Assembly: GCF_020911885.1 (NCBI RefSeq)
Contig: NZ_CP087132.1
Location: 3,224,001-3,288,000, forward strand
Length of the DNA stretch: 64,000 nt
Direction of reading: 5' to 3'
Origin: Flavobacterium acetivorans
GTDB lineage: Bacteria; Bacteroidota; Bacteroidia; Flavobacteriales; Flavobacteriaceae
The notes under the pieces were generated by a model that ran no database searches, was not told where the DNA came from, and worked only from the letters and a program-made list of their open reading frames with translations. The position numbers and the translations under genes were made by a program. This document shows positions 17,501 through 25,256 of this stretch, in pieces (the stretch's first letter is position 1; each line of letters begins with the position of its first letter).

Positions 17501-18620
17501 GAGTCATGAAATTAGAACTCCACTAAACGGAATCATCGGGTTTACGGATTTATTGATGAAAACCAAGCTTGAAGAAATTCAGAAAAAGCACATGATGACA
17601 GTAAATCAATCGGCCCAATCGCTTTTAGAAATACTAAATGACATCCTGGATTTCTCTAAAATTGAAGCCGGAAAACTAGATTTGAACATCGAAAAGCATG
17701 AAATCAAGGAAATCGTTAATCAATCCATGGATCTGGTGTTATTTGCTTCTATCCAAAAAAATCTGGATTTAGAAATAAATATAAGCCCCGAAGTTCCCGT
17801 TTATGTTTGGGCCGATATTGTTCGATTAAAACAAATTCTAATCAACCTTTTGACCAATGCCATCAAATTTACCGAAAAAGGTTCTGTTAAACTGAATGTA
17901 TCGATTTTAAAAAGAGTTGATAATTCCCAAGCAACTATTCGATTTGCCGTAATTGATTCCGGTATTGGTATCCTTGAAGAAAACCAAACAAAAATATTCA
18001 AAGCTTTTTCTCAGGAAGACAACTCCACCACCCGAAAATATGGAGGAACCGGACTAGGACTTACTATTTCAAACCAATTGTTAGCTTTAATGGACAGTCA
18101 TTTACAACTGAAAAGTACCATCCATCAAGGAAGTACTTTTTATTTTGATCTAGACTTAAAAATCAGCAATCAAATTGCTGAAGATACTGCCCAAATAAGT
18201 GCTCCAATACTTTATGATACCGTTAAAATCAAAGAAGAACTAATTTCAAAACAACTCAAAATAATGCTTGTTGAGGATAACAAAATCAATATGCTATTGT
18301 TAAAAACAATCATTAAAAACCTATTTTCAGAAGCTACTATTTCAGAAATTCAGAATGGAAAGGATGCTGTTACCCAATTTGAAAATGTCCTGCCTGATAT
18401 TATTTTTATGGACATACAAATGCCTATAATGAATGGTTATGAAGCCACTACAGCAATACGAAATATAGCATCCGGTCAAAAAATCCCTATTATAGCCATA
18501 ACTGCCGGTGTCGAAAAAGAAGAAAAAAACAAATGTCTTGAAGCTGGGATGAACGATTACATTTCAAAACCAATTAAAAAAGGAATCATTGAAGAAATCA
18601 TTAACAAATGGATCAACTGA
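14550..18620 (+). CDS. hybrid sensor histidine kinase/response regulator (membrane, PAS, GAF)
   Basis: 1356 residues. About residues 43-235 form seven hydrophobic segments. Then come two PAS domains (about 255-350 and 360-470), two GAF-like domains (about 520-660 and 690-830), a third PAS domain (about 840-965), HisKA with phospho-acceptor H986 in MSHEIRTPLNG, HATPase_c with N-box LLTNAIKFTEKG, G1 DSGIGI and G2 GGTGLGL, and a C-terminal receiver with D1288 in FMDIQMP and a conserved Lys in ISKP. There is no HPt domain and no response regulator gene next door, so the phosphorelay partner must be elsewhere. The signal is unknown. The gene stands alone between terminators. Confidence 0.95.
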   Translation: MQLSDAFLLPLDTILNDFSLDGPILITKSYQLIDEFSINENLFSSIIPFVYFFIFLLVIKFYKVKYALNNKFVENHLDEKLKNKECQLYFLLIGVVILVLEATFEIFKVRPKSLLLNNSIIAIVLISLYFISRKSSFVFDNIQKIFRFIFLIFFAYVSRNLVIYPTDGIPIVAFLLFIFFSYNIFKPIKLYWTFITGVYIYLILISLFQSVSINTIIIIFNYSLIILGINYIRHMTRTDIKDKFIFNNQIIHEGNSLVMATNKNWDIIFCSETIKPILGYSVEEVLGSSYWKLTEDSKSQDNERVQNLQEHNISTKKLKCKNGEYKFIQWNYKKFSADLILGIGQDVTNEIHIHNQYKNLIQTATDFIYETDCQGNITFVNDFIIKTLGYKKKELLTKHFSFFIKKSYVNKVLPLYNNFQGIDFEYPMVEVPILKKNRETIWISQKVMIRRNDSGKIIGYSGIARDITYIKNSEKEKTERQLKNIKYTKALKGFTEKSYSHDETLETKLKTIIQISTKAIDVDQVSYWEYSPEKIYCQQLYNSKKKEFEKGHELTQKEYPDYFITLENKTQIVTTDIHTNKSSQKLYSQKFYNDYIVKNKICSILENPILINGELKGIICFEVIDKIKHWDNEDINFSRSVSDIISMTIITNMRYETEKKLKYKSELLSAMALCTEKFLNSKDIDAILSDVLIIMGKATKSKRVYYYQKEIDEKLISQKYRWFYDEETLTEKNPTLQNIPYAYFEELLHPLLNNEIYKASVSEIENKSLQKKLADLQVKSLILFPVFVKKQFHGFLGFDDSTEQRNWSEDEINILQTLARNIASSIERIENETAIYESEEKFRLLANNIPGTVYLARYDADASKIYINDEIEKLTGYPKSHFLSNKLRFMDLIVPDDRNNTIIEQIEAIEKGKPIHSIYRIKRKNKEIAWVEEFGEVIYKNDEITYIEGIYIDITKRKQTENAIKEKEFAEAANKAKSEFLANMSHEIRTPLNGIIGFTDLLMKTKLEEIQKKHMMTVNQSAQSLLEILNDILDFSKIEAGKLDLNIEKHEIKEIVNQSMDLVLFASIQKNLDLEINISPEVPVYVWADIVRLKQILINLLTNAIKFTEKGSVKLNVSILKRVDNSQATIRFAVIDSGIGILEENQTKIFKAFSQEDNSTTRKYGGTGLGLTISNQLLALMDSHLQLKSTIHQGSTFYFDLDLKISNQIAEDTAQISAPILYDTVKIKEELISKQLKIMLVEDNKINMLLLKTIIKNLFSEATISEIQNGKDAVTQFENVLPDIIFMDIQMPIMNGYEATTAIRNIASGQKIPIIAITAGVEKEEKNKCLEAGMNDYISKPIKKGIIEEIINKWIN

Positions 18621-18688
18621 TTACAAAAGTAGATCCTTTACTTCAAATTATTTTTTACTTTAGTACAACAGAAAAAAAATAAAATACT

Positions 18689-19549
18689 ATGAAATGGCAA
18701 GGCAGAAGAAAAAGTGAAAATTTAGACGATAGAAGAGGAATGTCCTCGGGAGGAAAAACCATTGTTGGTGGAGGAATTATAGGAATCATTATTTTGCTGT
18801 TAAATATATTTGGCGGAGAAAATGCCCAAATGCTCACCCCAGTTTTAGAACAGATGAATCAAGGGCAAAGTACTCCTACTGAGCAAAGAGATCTTACAGC
18901 TAAAGAACTTGAGGAACAAGATTTTATAAATGCACTATTAGTTGACAATGAAGATGCTTGGACTAAGATATTCCAAGAGAATAATTTAATCTATAAAAAA
19001 CCTAAACTTGTTTTATTTGAAGGTGCGGTAGAAACGGCTTGCGGAAATGCCACTTCAGATTCTGGCCCTTTTTATTGTCCCGGTGATCAAAAAGTGTACA
19101 TGGACTTAGCATTCTTTGAAGAGCTAAAAACACGATTTGGTGCCCAAGGAGGTGATTTTGCCACTGCCTATGTAATTGCACACGAAATTGGTCATCATGT
19201 TCAAACCTTACTAGGAACTTCTGATAAAATGAGGCAGCTTCAACAAGGAAAAACGAAGGCTGAGGCCAATAAATTATCTGTAGCATTAGAGTTACAGGCA
19301 GATTTCTATGCCGGAATTTGGACTCATTACAACCAACAAATGAATAACATTCTTGAAGAAGGTGACATAGACGAAGCTTTAAGTGCGGCACAAGCAGTAG
19401 GCGATGATGCCATTCAAGCTAAGATACAAGGTCATATTGTTCCGGAATCCTTTACTCACGGAACATCCGCACAGCGAAAATATTGGTTTATGAAAGGATA
19501 TAAAACCGGGGATATAACTCAAGGAAACACTTTTGCCGAAATTAATTAA
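18689..19549 (+). CDS. neutral zinc metallopeptidase (YpfJ family), membrane anchored
   Basis: 286 residues. A cytosolic basic N-terminus (MKWQGRRKSENLDDRRG) precedes one membrane segment at about residues 27-46, and the catalytic part contains the zinc motif HEIGHHVQ at about residues 166-173. A downstream glutamate in LELQADFYAGIW is placed to be the third ligand. Length, the N-terminal RRG-M-GG pattern and the GPFYCPGDQKVY segment match the YpfJ/KPN_02809 family of putative neutral zinc metallopeptidases, whose substrate is unknown. It is followed by a hairpin element, not by a related gene. Confidence 0.92.
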   Translation: MKWQGRRKSENLDDRRGMSSGGKTIVGGGIIGIIILLLNIFGGENAQMLTPVLEQMNQGQSTPTEQRDLTAKELEEQDFINALLVDNEDAWTKIFQENNLIYKKPKLVLFEGAVETACGNATSDSGPFYCPGDQKVYMDLAFFEELKTRFGAQGGDFATAYVIAHEIGHHVQTLLGTSDKMRQLQQGKTKAEANKLSVALELQADFYAGIWTHYNQQMNNILEEGDIDEALSAAQAVGDDAIQAKIQGHIVPESFTHGTSAQRKYWFMKGYKTGDITQGNTFAEIN

Positions 19550-19566
19550 TCTATTGGATATAAAGT

Positions 19567-19693
19567 TTAACCACATAGAAACATAAAAAAAAGCTTGAAT
19601 AGCCCAATTTTTGGGCTCATCTAGCTATGATTTTCTATAATAAAGTGAAACGCCTTTGGAAAATTATAAAATCTATGCTTTTATGTGGTTAAA
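19567..19693. repeat. dispersed-repeat-like element bounded by inverted TTAACCACATAG ends
   Basis: The left end TTAACCACATAGAAACATA (19567-19585) is mirrored by the right end with TTATGTGGTTAA (about 19681-19692). Between them is a short hairpin AGCCCAA/TTGGGCT (19601-19617). The arrangement looks like a small non-coding repeat or MITE-like unit of about 127 bases. The remaining bases to 19878 hold only the promoter box listed next and a small AGCC-AAC-GGCT hairpin near 19718. Confidence 0.45.
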
Positions 19694-19817
19694 AAATTAC
19701 ATAAATTGAAGTACAGCCAACGGCTAAAATACTGCTATTTTCTAACAGTCAAAACCAAGTATACTCCTATATTGAAACAATATCAAGCAATCAAAACCAG
19801 ATCGGGAAAATTAGCTG

Positions 19818-19825
19818 TACCTTTG
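19818..19825 (+). promoter_or_regulatory. Bacteroidota -7 promoter box for the DEAD-box helicase gene
   Basis: TACCTTTG is an exact TAnnTTTG match 53 bases before the ATG. A TTG at the expected -33 distance is not visible. The predicted leader is short, about 45 bases. Confidence 0.45.
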
Positions 19826-19878
19826 CACCACTTAAAGAAGTAAACTAAATAATTGGGTTTGCTTCATAAACACCATTT

Positions 19879-21168
19879 ATGTCATTTAACTCATTAGGTT
19901 TATCTGATGCTTTATTAAAAGCCATCAGCAAAAAAGGGTATTCTACTCCTTCTCCAATACAACAAAAAGCAATTCCACCCATTTTAGAAGGCAAAGATGT
20001 ATTAGCATCTGCACAAACAGGAACAGGAAAAACAGCTGGTTTTACGTTACCCATATTGCAATTATTATCACAAGGACAACACCTAAGACAAAGACCCATT
20101 CGTGCCTTGATCTTAACTCCAACACGAGAATTAGCTGCTCAGATATTGGCCAATATCAAAGAATACAGTGAATTTTTAGATTTACGCTCTGCCGTGATTT
20201 TTGGAGGTGTAAATCAAAATCCACAAGTGAGTCAATTGCGTCAAGGTGTCGATATTTTAGTTGCCACTCCCGGTCGATTAATCGATTTGCAAAATCAAGG
20301 CTTGGTATCACTATCAAAAGTAGAAATTTTGGTTTTAGATGAAGCAGACCGCATGCTCGACATGGGTTTTTTACGTGATATCGAACGTATCCTGAAAGTA
20401 TTACCTTCTAAAAGGCAAAACTTATTGTTCTCGGCAACTTTTTCCAAAGACATCAAGAAATTGGCCATGGGCATTTTGCACAAACCCGTTCAGGTAGAAG
20501 CAACGCCAGAAAACACAACAGTTGATGCTATTATTCAAAAAATATATCCTGTTGCCAAAGAGAAAAAAACAGAACTAATCATTAAACTGATTACGGAAGG
20601 CAACTGGAAACAAATTTTGGTTTTTACCCGTACCAAACAAGGCGCCAACAAACTGACTGAAAGCATGATTAGCGCCGGAATTAAGGCCGCTGCCATTCAC
20701 GGAAATAAAGGGCAAGGCGCCAGAACCAAAGCCCTAGCCGGTTTTAAAGACGGAAGCCTAACCGCTTTGGTCGCTACAGATATTGCCGCCCGAGGTTTAG
20801 ATATCCCATTATTGCCGCATGTTGTTAATTTTGAATTGCCTAATATTCCCGAAGATTACGTGCACCGCATAGGCAGAACGGGAAGAGCCGGAGCAAGCGG
20901 AGAAGCCATTTCTTTATTTAGCCCTGACGAAACCGTTTTTTTACGCGACATCGAAAAATTAGTTGGTTTGAAATTACCCAAAGAGAATATAAAAGGTTTC
21001 GAACCCGATCCAAACGCTTCCAAAGAACCTATCAAACAAGGGCAAGGCAGACCGCAGCGCAATTCGACTCCTAAAAAACCAAAAACAGATACTACAAACC
21101 GTAGCAGCAACAACAGTTTTGGTCCAAGACGTACTAATACAAATAATGACAGACGTTCTAATAGATAA
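19879..21168 (+). CDS. rhlE: DEAD-box ATP-dependent RNA helicase, RhlE-like
   Basis: 429 residues. The helicase motifs appear in order: Q-motif [14 protein letters not shown], Walker A AQTGTGKT (about residues 47-54), [40 protein letters not shown] and [10 protein letters not shown]. The helicase core starts near residue 3, and the last 60 residues are a basic, low-complexity Asn/Arg/Thr tail typical of RhlE-type proteins that bind RNA non-specifically. The likely role is remodelling of rRNA or mRNA, often important in the cold. It is monocistronic, with its own promoter box and terminator. Confidence 0.95.
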   Translation: MSFNSLGLSDALLKAISKKGYSTPSPIQQKAIPPILEGKDVLASAQTGTGKTAGFTLPILQLLSQGQHLRQRPIRALILTPTRELAAQILANIKEYSEFLDLRSAVIFGGVNQNPQVSQLRQGVDILVATPGRLIDLQNQGLVSLSKVEILVLDEADRMLDMGFLRDIERILKVLPSKRQNLLFSATFSKDIKKLAMGILHKPVQVEATPENTTVDAIIQKIYPVAKEKKTELIIKLITEGNWKQILVFTRTKQGANKLTESMISAGIKAAAIHGNKGQGARTKALAGFKDGSLTALVATDIAARGLDIPLLPHVVNFELPNIPEDYVHRIGRTGRAGASGEAISLFSPDETVFLRDIEKLVGLKLPKENIKGFEPDPNASKEPIKQGQGRPQRNSTPKKPKTDTTNRSSNNSFGPRRTNTNNDRRSNR

Positions 21169-21237
21169 TTAATTTTTAATCTTTTTAGGAGCAGCATATT
21201 TTCGTTTTTATAGATGTTTTGTCTGACTATACACTAC

Positions 21238-21276
21238 AAACCTTGTGAGGGCTAAACGCCAACCTCACAAGGTTTT
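21238..21276 (+). terminator. intrinsic terminator downstream of the helicase gene
   Basis: A 13-bp stem, AAACCTTGTGAGG (21238-21250) and CCTCACAAGGTTT (21263-21275), is followed by T's. The rest of the 317-base gap (21169-21485) is AT-rich and shows no further feature I can support. Confidence 0.85.
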
Positions 21277-21485
21277 TCGTTTAAAACGGGGCTATTTAGA
21301 GCGTTTTATTTTCAAACTACCCTTTTTTGAATTTACAAAACACAGGTAATTTGTAAGAAAAATTTAATATATTTGATATAAATAGTATGATTATGATTAT
21401 TATCATACCTATCTAGCCTAAATTGGGTGACTTTGTATGATTTTGTCATATATATTTACTAGTTGGCAGGCATTTTACCGCAGAA

Positions 21486-22196
21486 ATGAAAAATATGAAG
21501 AAAAAAATACCTTTACAAATTTTAAAAACATTAGAACCTTTTTTAAAAAAAGAATCTACAATTTTTGAAATCATTCCTCAAGATCAATATTTAATTAAGT
21601 TTGTCGGTAAAGACAAAAATTCCGATTTTCATTTTATAATCGAAGACTTTAAAAACCAACCTGCATTTTCTGTTTTAGTAAATCGTAAACCTCACAGTGA
21701 TTTAGCGACGAAAATTGATAGAAAATGGGTTAATGTAAATCTTTTAGAAAAAGAGTTTCAAAGTTGGGTAAATATCTTGGAAGAGTACGACAATATAAAA
21801 TCAATATTTGATGACAATATTGTAGAAGCATTTGCAAATGAATATTATACTGAATTTGAAATTATTGATGAAGATGCCGAAATAAATCCATTAAAGGTCA
21901 AGCAAATTCTATTATTAGATGAACATTTAGAAAAAATTCAAAATAATATTGAAAAATACAAGACCGAAAAGAATGAAGCTGAAATTGACAATATTATAAA
22001 TGAAGTAATTGAATTAAGAGAAAACTTAACCAAAAAATCAAAAAAATGGGTAATTAAAAAATTATCCGTGGTTTGGGGAAAAATATCTAAACAAGGACCA
22101 ATTTTAATAAAGGAGTTTTTATCCGAAGGAAGTAAATACTTAATAAAAGAAAGTGTGAAATTTATAGCCGAAAAAGGGATAGACTTATTGCCTTAA
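21486..22196 (+). CDS. hypothetical protein, 236 residues, next to the RAYT/REP locus
   Basis: I do not recognise this protein. It is lysine- and isoleucine-rich, with no signal peptide. Residues 1-90 look like an alpha/beta domain (IFEIIPQDQYLIKFVGKDKNS, FHFIIEDFKN, FSVLVNRKP). Residues 130-180 form a charged coiled-coil-like region (LDEHLEKIQNNIEKYKTEKN), and the last 60 residues are helical and amphipathic. It starts at the ATG at 21486, or less likely at the ATG at 21495. It stands alone and very AT-rich between the helicase terminator and the first REP hairpin, which suggests accessory or acquired DNA. The function is unknown. Confidence 0.6.
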   Translation: MKNMKKKIPLQILKTLEPFLKKESTIFEIIPQDQYLIKFVGKDKNSDFHFIIEDFKNQPAFSVLVNRKPHSDLATKIDRKWVNVNLLEKEFQSWVNILEEYDNIKSIFDDNIVEAFANEYYTEFEIIDEDAEINPLKVKQILLLDEHLEKIQNNIEKYKTEKNEAEIDNIINEVIELRENLTKKSKKWVIKKLSVVWGKISKQGPILIKEFLSEGSKYLIKESVKFIAEKGIDLLP

Positions 22197-22207
22197 ATAA
22201 AAAAACC

Positions 22208-22258
22208 CGCTCCGCAAAGTCTCTGACTTTGAGGATGCGTAATAAGGTCTCCGACCTT
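22208..22258. repeat. REP cluster 3' of the transposase: one A-type hairpin and one variant
   Basis: The A-type hairpin CAAAGTC-TCT-GACTTTG (22215-22231) is framed by CGCTCCG and AGGATGCG. It is followed by a variant hairpin AAGGTC-TCC-GACCTT (22244-22258), which ends 2 bases from the transposase stop codon. Confidence 0.75.
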
Positions 22259-22260
22259 TA

Positions 22261-22866
22261 TCACCACTTATCAAAAGCACTAATCGATTGTGGTTTCAAA
22301 ACATCAATTACTGGATTATCAACTTTTGTAATTGCTATAATTCCACTATCTTCGACATAATTAGAAGCACTGGAATATATATAATGAGAAGCTTTGGCCA
22401 CTATTCCTGCTCGAACAGGATTCAAATGTATATAATCCAATTTAGACCAAAAGAACTTTTCTGAAAAAATTTCTTCAGGATGACTCCCATATTGCCAGAA
22501 CTGATATTTTTTATTTCGACTGTGACTTTTACAAGCAAATTCAAAACGTTTCAGCATCCAATCGGCTCTACTTTCCGGCTCAGTTTCTATTTTACTCAAA
22601 ATAGTCTTTGCCGTAAACTTCTTGAAATCCCGAATCAAGTCAGATAATGTATTGTTTTCTGATTGAATAATCAAATGAATGTGATTGGACATAATTACAA
22701 ATCCATACAAAATCATTCCTTTGTTTTTAATGCAAAAATCCAAGCTCTCAATAATACAATCTTTATAGATTTTTCTAGAGAAAACATCAACCCAGTCTAC
22801 AACCGTCGCGGTTATAAAATGCGGTTTAGATTGGTCTCGAATTATAAATCCTTCTTTATCTTTCAT
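22261..22866 (-). CDS. REP-associated tyrosine transposase (RAYT, Y1/HUH superfamily)
   Basis: 201 residues. The HUH metal motif is NHIHLI with H62 and H64. Other RAYT hallmarks are the GFVIMSNH lead-in, the KFTAKTI segment, WQ..SHPEEI near residue 127 and YIHLNPVRAGIV (residues 145-156). RAYTs are single-copy, usually non-jumping relatives of IS200 transposases that act on REP hairpins. That fits here: hairpins lie on both sides of the gene, one 2 bases from its stop and the next 15 bases from its start. It has no terminal inverted repeats of a classical IS. The frame is intact, so the protein may be active. Confidence 0.93.
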   Translation of the reverse strand: MKDKEGFIIRDQSKPHFITATVVDWVDVFSRKIYKDCIIESLDFCIKNKGMILYGFVIMSNHIHLIIQSENNTLSDLIRDFKKFTAKTILSKIETEPESRADWMLKRFEFACKSHSRNKKYQFWQYGSHPEEIFSEKFFWSKLDYIHLNPVRAGIVAKASHYIYSSASNYVEDSGIIAITKVDNPVIDVLKPQSISAFDKW

Positions 22867-22880
22867 TTTCTCTTTTTAGG

Positions 22881-22961
22881 GTCAGTCATAGACTGAAAAT
22901 CACTACCTCAAAGTCGGAGACTTTGCGGAGCATAATCTATACAACTGAAATCTATTTTAAC
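22881..22961. repeat. REP pair upstream of the transposase (B-type and A-type hairpins)
   Basis: The B-type hairpin GTCAGTC-ATA-GACTGA (22881-22896) is followed by an A-type hairpin in inverted orientation, CAAAGTC-GGA-GACTTTG (22909-22925), with a 36-base tail. Bases 22901-22961 are one copy of a 61-base direct repeat whose other copy is at 23063-23123 (about two differences). Confidence 0.8.
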
Positions 22962-22964
22962 ACT

Positions 22965-23016
22965 CGCTCCGCAAAGTCTCCGACTTTGAGGATGCGTTCG
23001 TCAGTCTGTGACTGAC
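22965..23016. repeat. REP pair (A-type plus B-type hairpins), opposite orientation
   Basis: CGCTCCG, then the A-type hairpin CAAAGTC-TCC-GACTTTG (22972-22988), then AGGATGCG, then the B-type hairpin GTCAGTC-TGT-GACTGAC (23000-23016). Together with the flanking pairs this gives a BIME-like alternating mosaic. Confidence 0.8.
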
Positions 23017-23062
23017 ATAAAAATCAAACAATCTAAAATAAAATAGGTTGAAAACTGAGAGT

Positions 23063-23123
23063 CACTACCGCAAAGTCGGAGACTTTGCGGAGCATAATCT
23101 ATACAACTGCAATCTATTTTAAC
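23063..23123. repeat. second copy of the 61-base direct repeat, with the most perfect A-type hairpin
   Basis: Arms CCGCAAAGTC (23068-23077) and GACTTTGCGG (23081-23090) form a perfect 10-bp stem. The repeat's tail runs into the ATPase gene and supplies its TAA stop codon (23119-23121). Confidence 0.8.
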
Positions 23124-24654
23124 CCAACCAGCCATCACGATCCAAACTTCTATACTGAATCGCTTCAGCAATGTGGCTCGAAACCACTTTTGGAGCCGCA
23201 TCCAAATCAGCGATAGTCCTGGCTACTTTCAAAATTCGATCATAAGCCCTAGCCGAAAGATTTAGTCGCTCCATAGCTGTTTTTAATAATTCTTTAGAAC
23301 TTTCATCAAGAGCGCAAAATTCCCGAATATGTTTGGTATTCATTTGGGCATTATAATGTATATTTTCCATTTGTTCAAATCGTACCGATTGCACTTCTCG
23401 CGCTGCCGTAACCCTTTTTCGGATATCCACACTGCTCTCTGCTTTTCTGTCTTCGGATAATTTTTCGAAAGGAACAGGCGTCACTTCGATGTGAATATCA
23501 ATTCTATCCAATAAAGGTCCCGAAATTTTACTCAAATAGCGTTGCATTTCGTGGGGTGAAGAGGTTTGGGGCGAATCAGGGTCGTTAAAAAAACCACTCG
23601 GACTCGGGTTCATACTGGCCACCAACATAAACGACGACGGATAAGTGACGGTAAATTTGGCTCTGGAAATCGTCACTTCCCTATCTTCAAGCGGTTGACG
23701 CATCACTTCGAGAACATCCCGCTTAAATTCAGGCAATTCATCCAAAAATAAAACGCCGTTATGCGCCATTGAAATTTCACCCGGTTGCGGATAACTTCCT
23801 CCACCGACAAGAGCTACGTTAGAAATTGTATGATGTGGACTGCGAAAAGGACGTTGGTTCATTAAACCTACTTCTTTGAGTTTTCCGGCCACACTATGAA
23901 TTTTAGTAGTTTCCAGCGCTTCCCTCAAAGTCATGGGCGGTAAAATACTGGGCAAACGCTTGGCAAGCATCGTCTTTCCGGCTCCCGGCGGGCCAATCAG
24001 AATTATGTTGTGTCCTCCGGCAGCGGCAATTTCCATACAACGTTTGATACTCTCCTGCCCTTTCACATCTGAAAAATCAAATTCTGCAAAGTCTAAGTCT
24101 TTATAAAATTCGGCTCGTGTATCTATAGTTGTCGGTTCCAGCGTTCCTTTTCCTTCCAAGAAATCAATCACTTCCTGAACATTTTCGACTCCATACACAT
24201 CTAATCCAGCAACAATTGCGGCTTCTTTTACATTTTGTTTTGGAAGAAAAAAACCTTTAAAACCTTCCTCTTTAGCTTTTATGGCAATAGGTAAGGCGCC
24301 ACGAATGGGCTGCAAACTTCCATCGAGTGAAAGTTCTCCCATAATGATATACTTGTCAAACTCATGGCAAACTATCTGTCCTGAAGCGACCAAAATACCA
24401 ATCGCCAAAGTCAAATCATAAGCTGATCCTTCTTTGCGCAAATCGGCGGGAGCCATATTAATCGTAATTTTTTTGCCGGGCATATTGTACCCATTGTTTT
24501 TTAGCGCTGCGGCAATTCTATAACTGCTTTCCTTGATTGCATTATCGGGAAGACCAACTAAATGGTAACCGATTCCTTTATCAATATTTACTTCAACTGT
24601 AATTGTTGTAGCCTCTACACCAAAAACGGCACTTCCAAAAACTTTTACTAGCAT
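23119..24654 (-). CDS. comM: YifB/ComM-family Mg-chelatase-like AAA+ ATPase
   Basis: 511 residues from the ATG at 24654, where the conserved MLVKVFGSAVFGVEA start of the family lies. A longer frame to 24696 adds 14 residues unlike the family. It has the N-terminal Lon-like/ChlI fold (DKGIGYHLVGLPDNAIKESSYRI), Walker A GPPGAGKTMLAKRLP near residue 215, Walker B GVLFLDELPEF, and the C-terminal YifB segment with NLSARAYDRILKVARTIADL. ComM is a branch-migration helicase that promotes integration of DNA during natural transformation. Whether this organism is transformable is unknown. Its stop codon lies inside the REP direct repeat. Confidence 0.93.
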   Translation of the reverse strand: MLVKVFGSAVFGVEATTITVEVNIDKGIGYHLVGLPDNAIKESSYRIAAALKNNGYNMPGKKITINMAPADLRKEGSAYDLTLAIGILVASGQIVCHEFDKYIIMGELSLDGSLQPIRGALPIAIKAKEEGFKGFFLPKQNVKEAAIVAGLDVYGVENVQEVIDFLEGKGTLEPTTIDTRAEFYKDLDFAEFDFSDVKGQESIKRCMEIAAAGGHNIILIGPPGAGKTMLAKRLPSILPPMTLREALETTKIHSVAGKLKEVGLMNQRPFRSPHHTISNVALVGGGSYPQPGEISMAHNGVLFLDELPEFKRDVLEVMRQPLEDREVTISRAKFTVTYPSSFMLVASMNPSPSGFFNDPDSPQTSSPHEMQRYLSKISGPLLDRIDIHIEVTPVPFEKLSEDRKAESSVDIRKRVTAAREVQSVRFEQMENIHYNAQMNTKHIREFCALDESSKELLKTAMERLNLSARAYDRILKVARTIADLDAAPKVVSSHIAEAIQYRSLDRDGWLG

Positions 24655-25256
24655 AGCAGATATTTTTCTTAAAAATAATGAAAATTCGCACGCCAACTAT
24701 ACTATTTTATTCGTTTTCTAAAAACAATCACCCAAAATATAAATCCAAAGTCCATCTAGGCTAATAAACAGTACAACAACACTTTAAAAAATAATATTTG
24801 AATTTAATTTTTAAGCTCATTTTTAAATTTTAGGCATTCTGTCACTCCTCAGAAAGAGATCAAAAACCACTTTTATTATCTTTTAAGATATAATTTCTTA
24901 TATTTGCCGATATTTATTTGTTTTTTGGGCTTAAACGCTGATTTATTATCAATAATTCACTCAAGCCATTCTACGATTTCTTCTTACTGAAATCATCCTG
25001 AAAAATCAATCTTTTTGCAGTACGCTGCATTCTTTTGCCTTTTGGAAAAATTCCATATACAGGCTTTAAAATAATCTAAAAATTAAACCAAATGCACATA
25101 ATTGTTGATGCAAACTTTGTTGTTTATATGCAGGCTATCTAAGGAGTTGAATAAAATTAGCCGAAGATTTGGATGCCACTATTTACAGAATAAGCATTTC
25201 ATTACTTTTATTCGTTACCCTATCACTTTATCATACTAACAAAAAAGAAAAACAAA
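24655..25256. other. 602-base gene-free region between comM and the acetyltransferase gene
   Basis: It is AT-rich, with stops in all frames on inspection. It holds one exact TAnnTTTG box, TATATTTG at 24899-24906, more than 350 bases upstream of the next gene. There is also a 16-codon ATG frame at 25092 (MHIIVDANFVVYMQAI) ending in TAA, which could be the remnant of a gene or chance. No convincing RNA or repeat was seen. Confidence 0.4.

Noticed and set aside
22208..23123. Hairpins around the transposase considered as ordinary terminators
   Set aside because: They recur as near-identical units in both orientations with tails that also repeat, and they lack T-runs, so REP elements explain them better.
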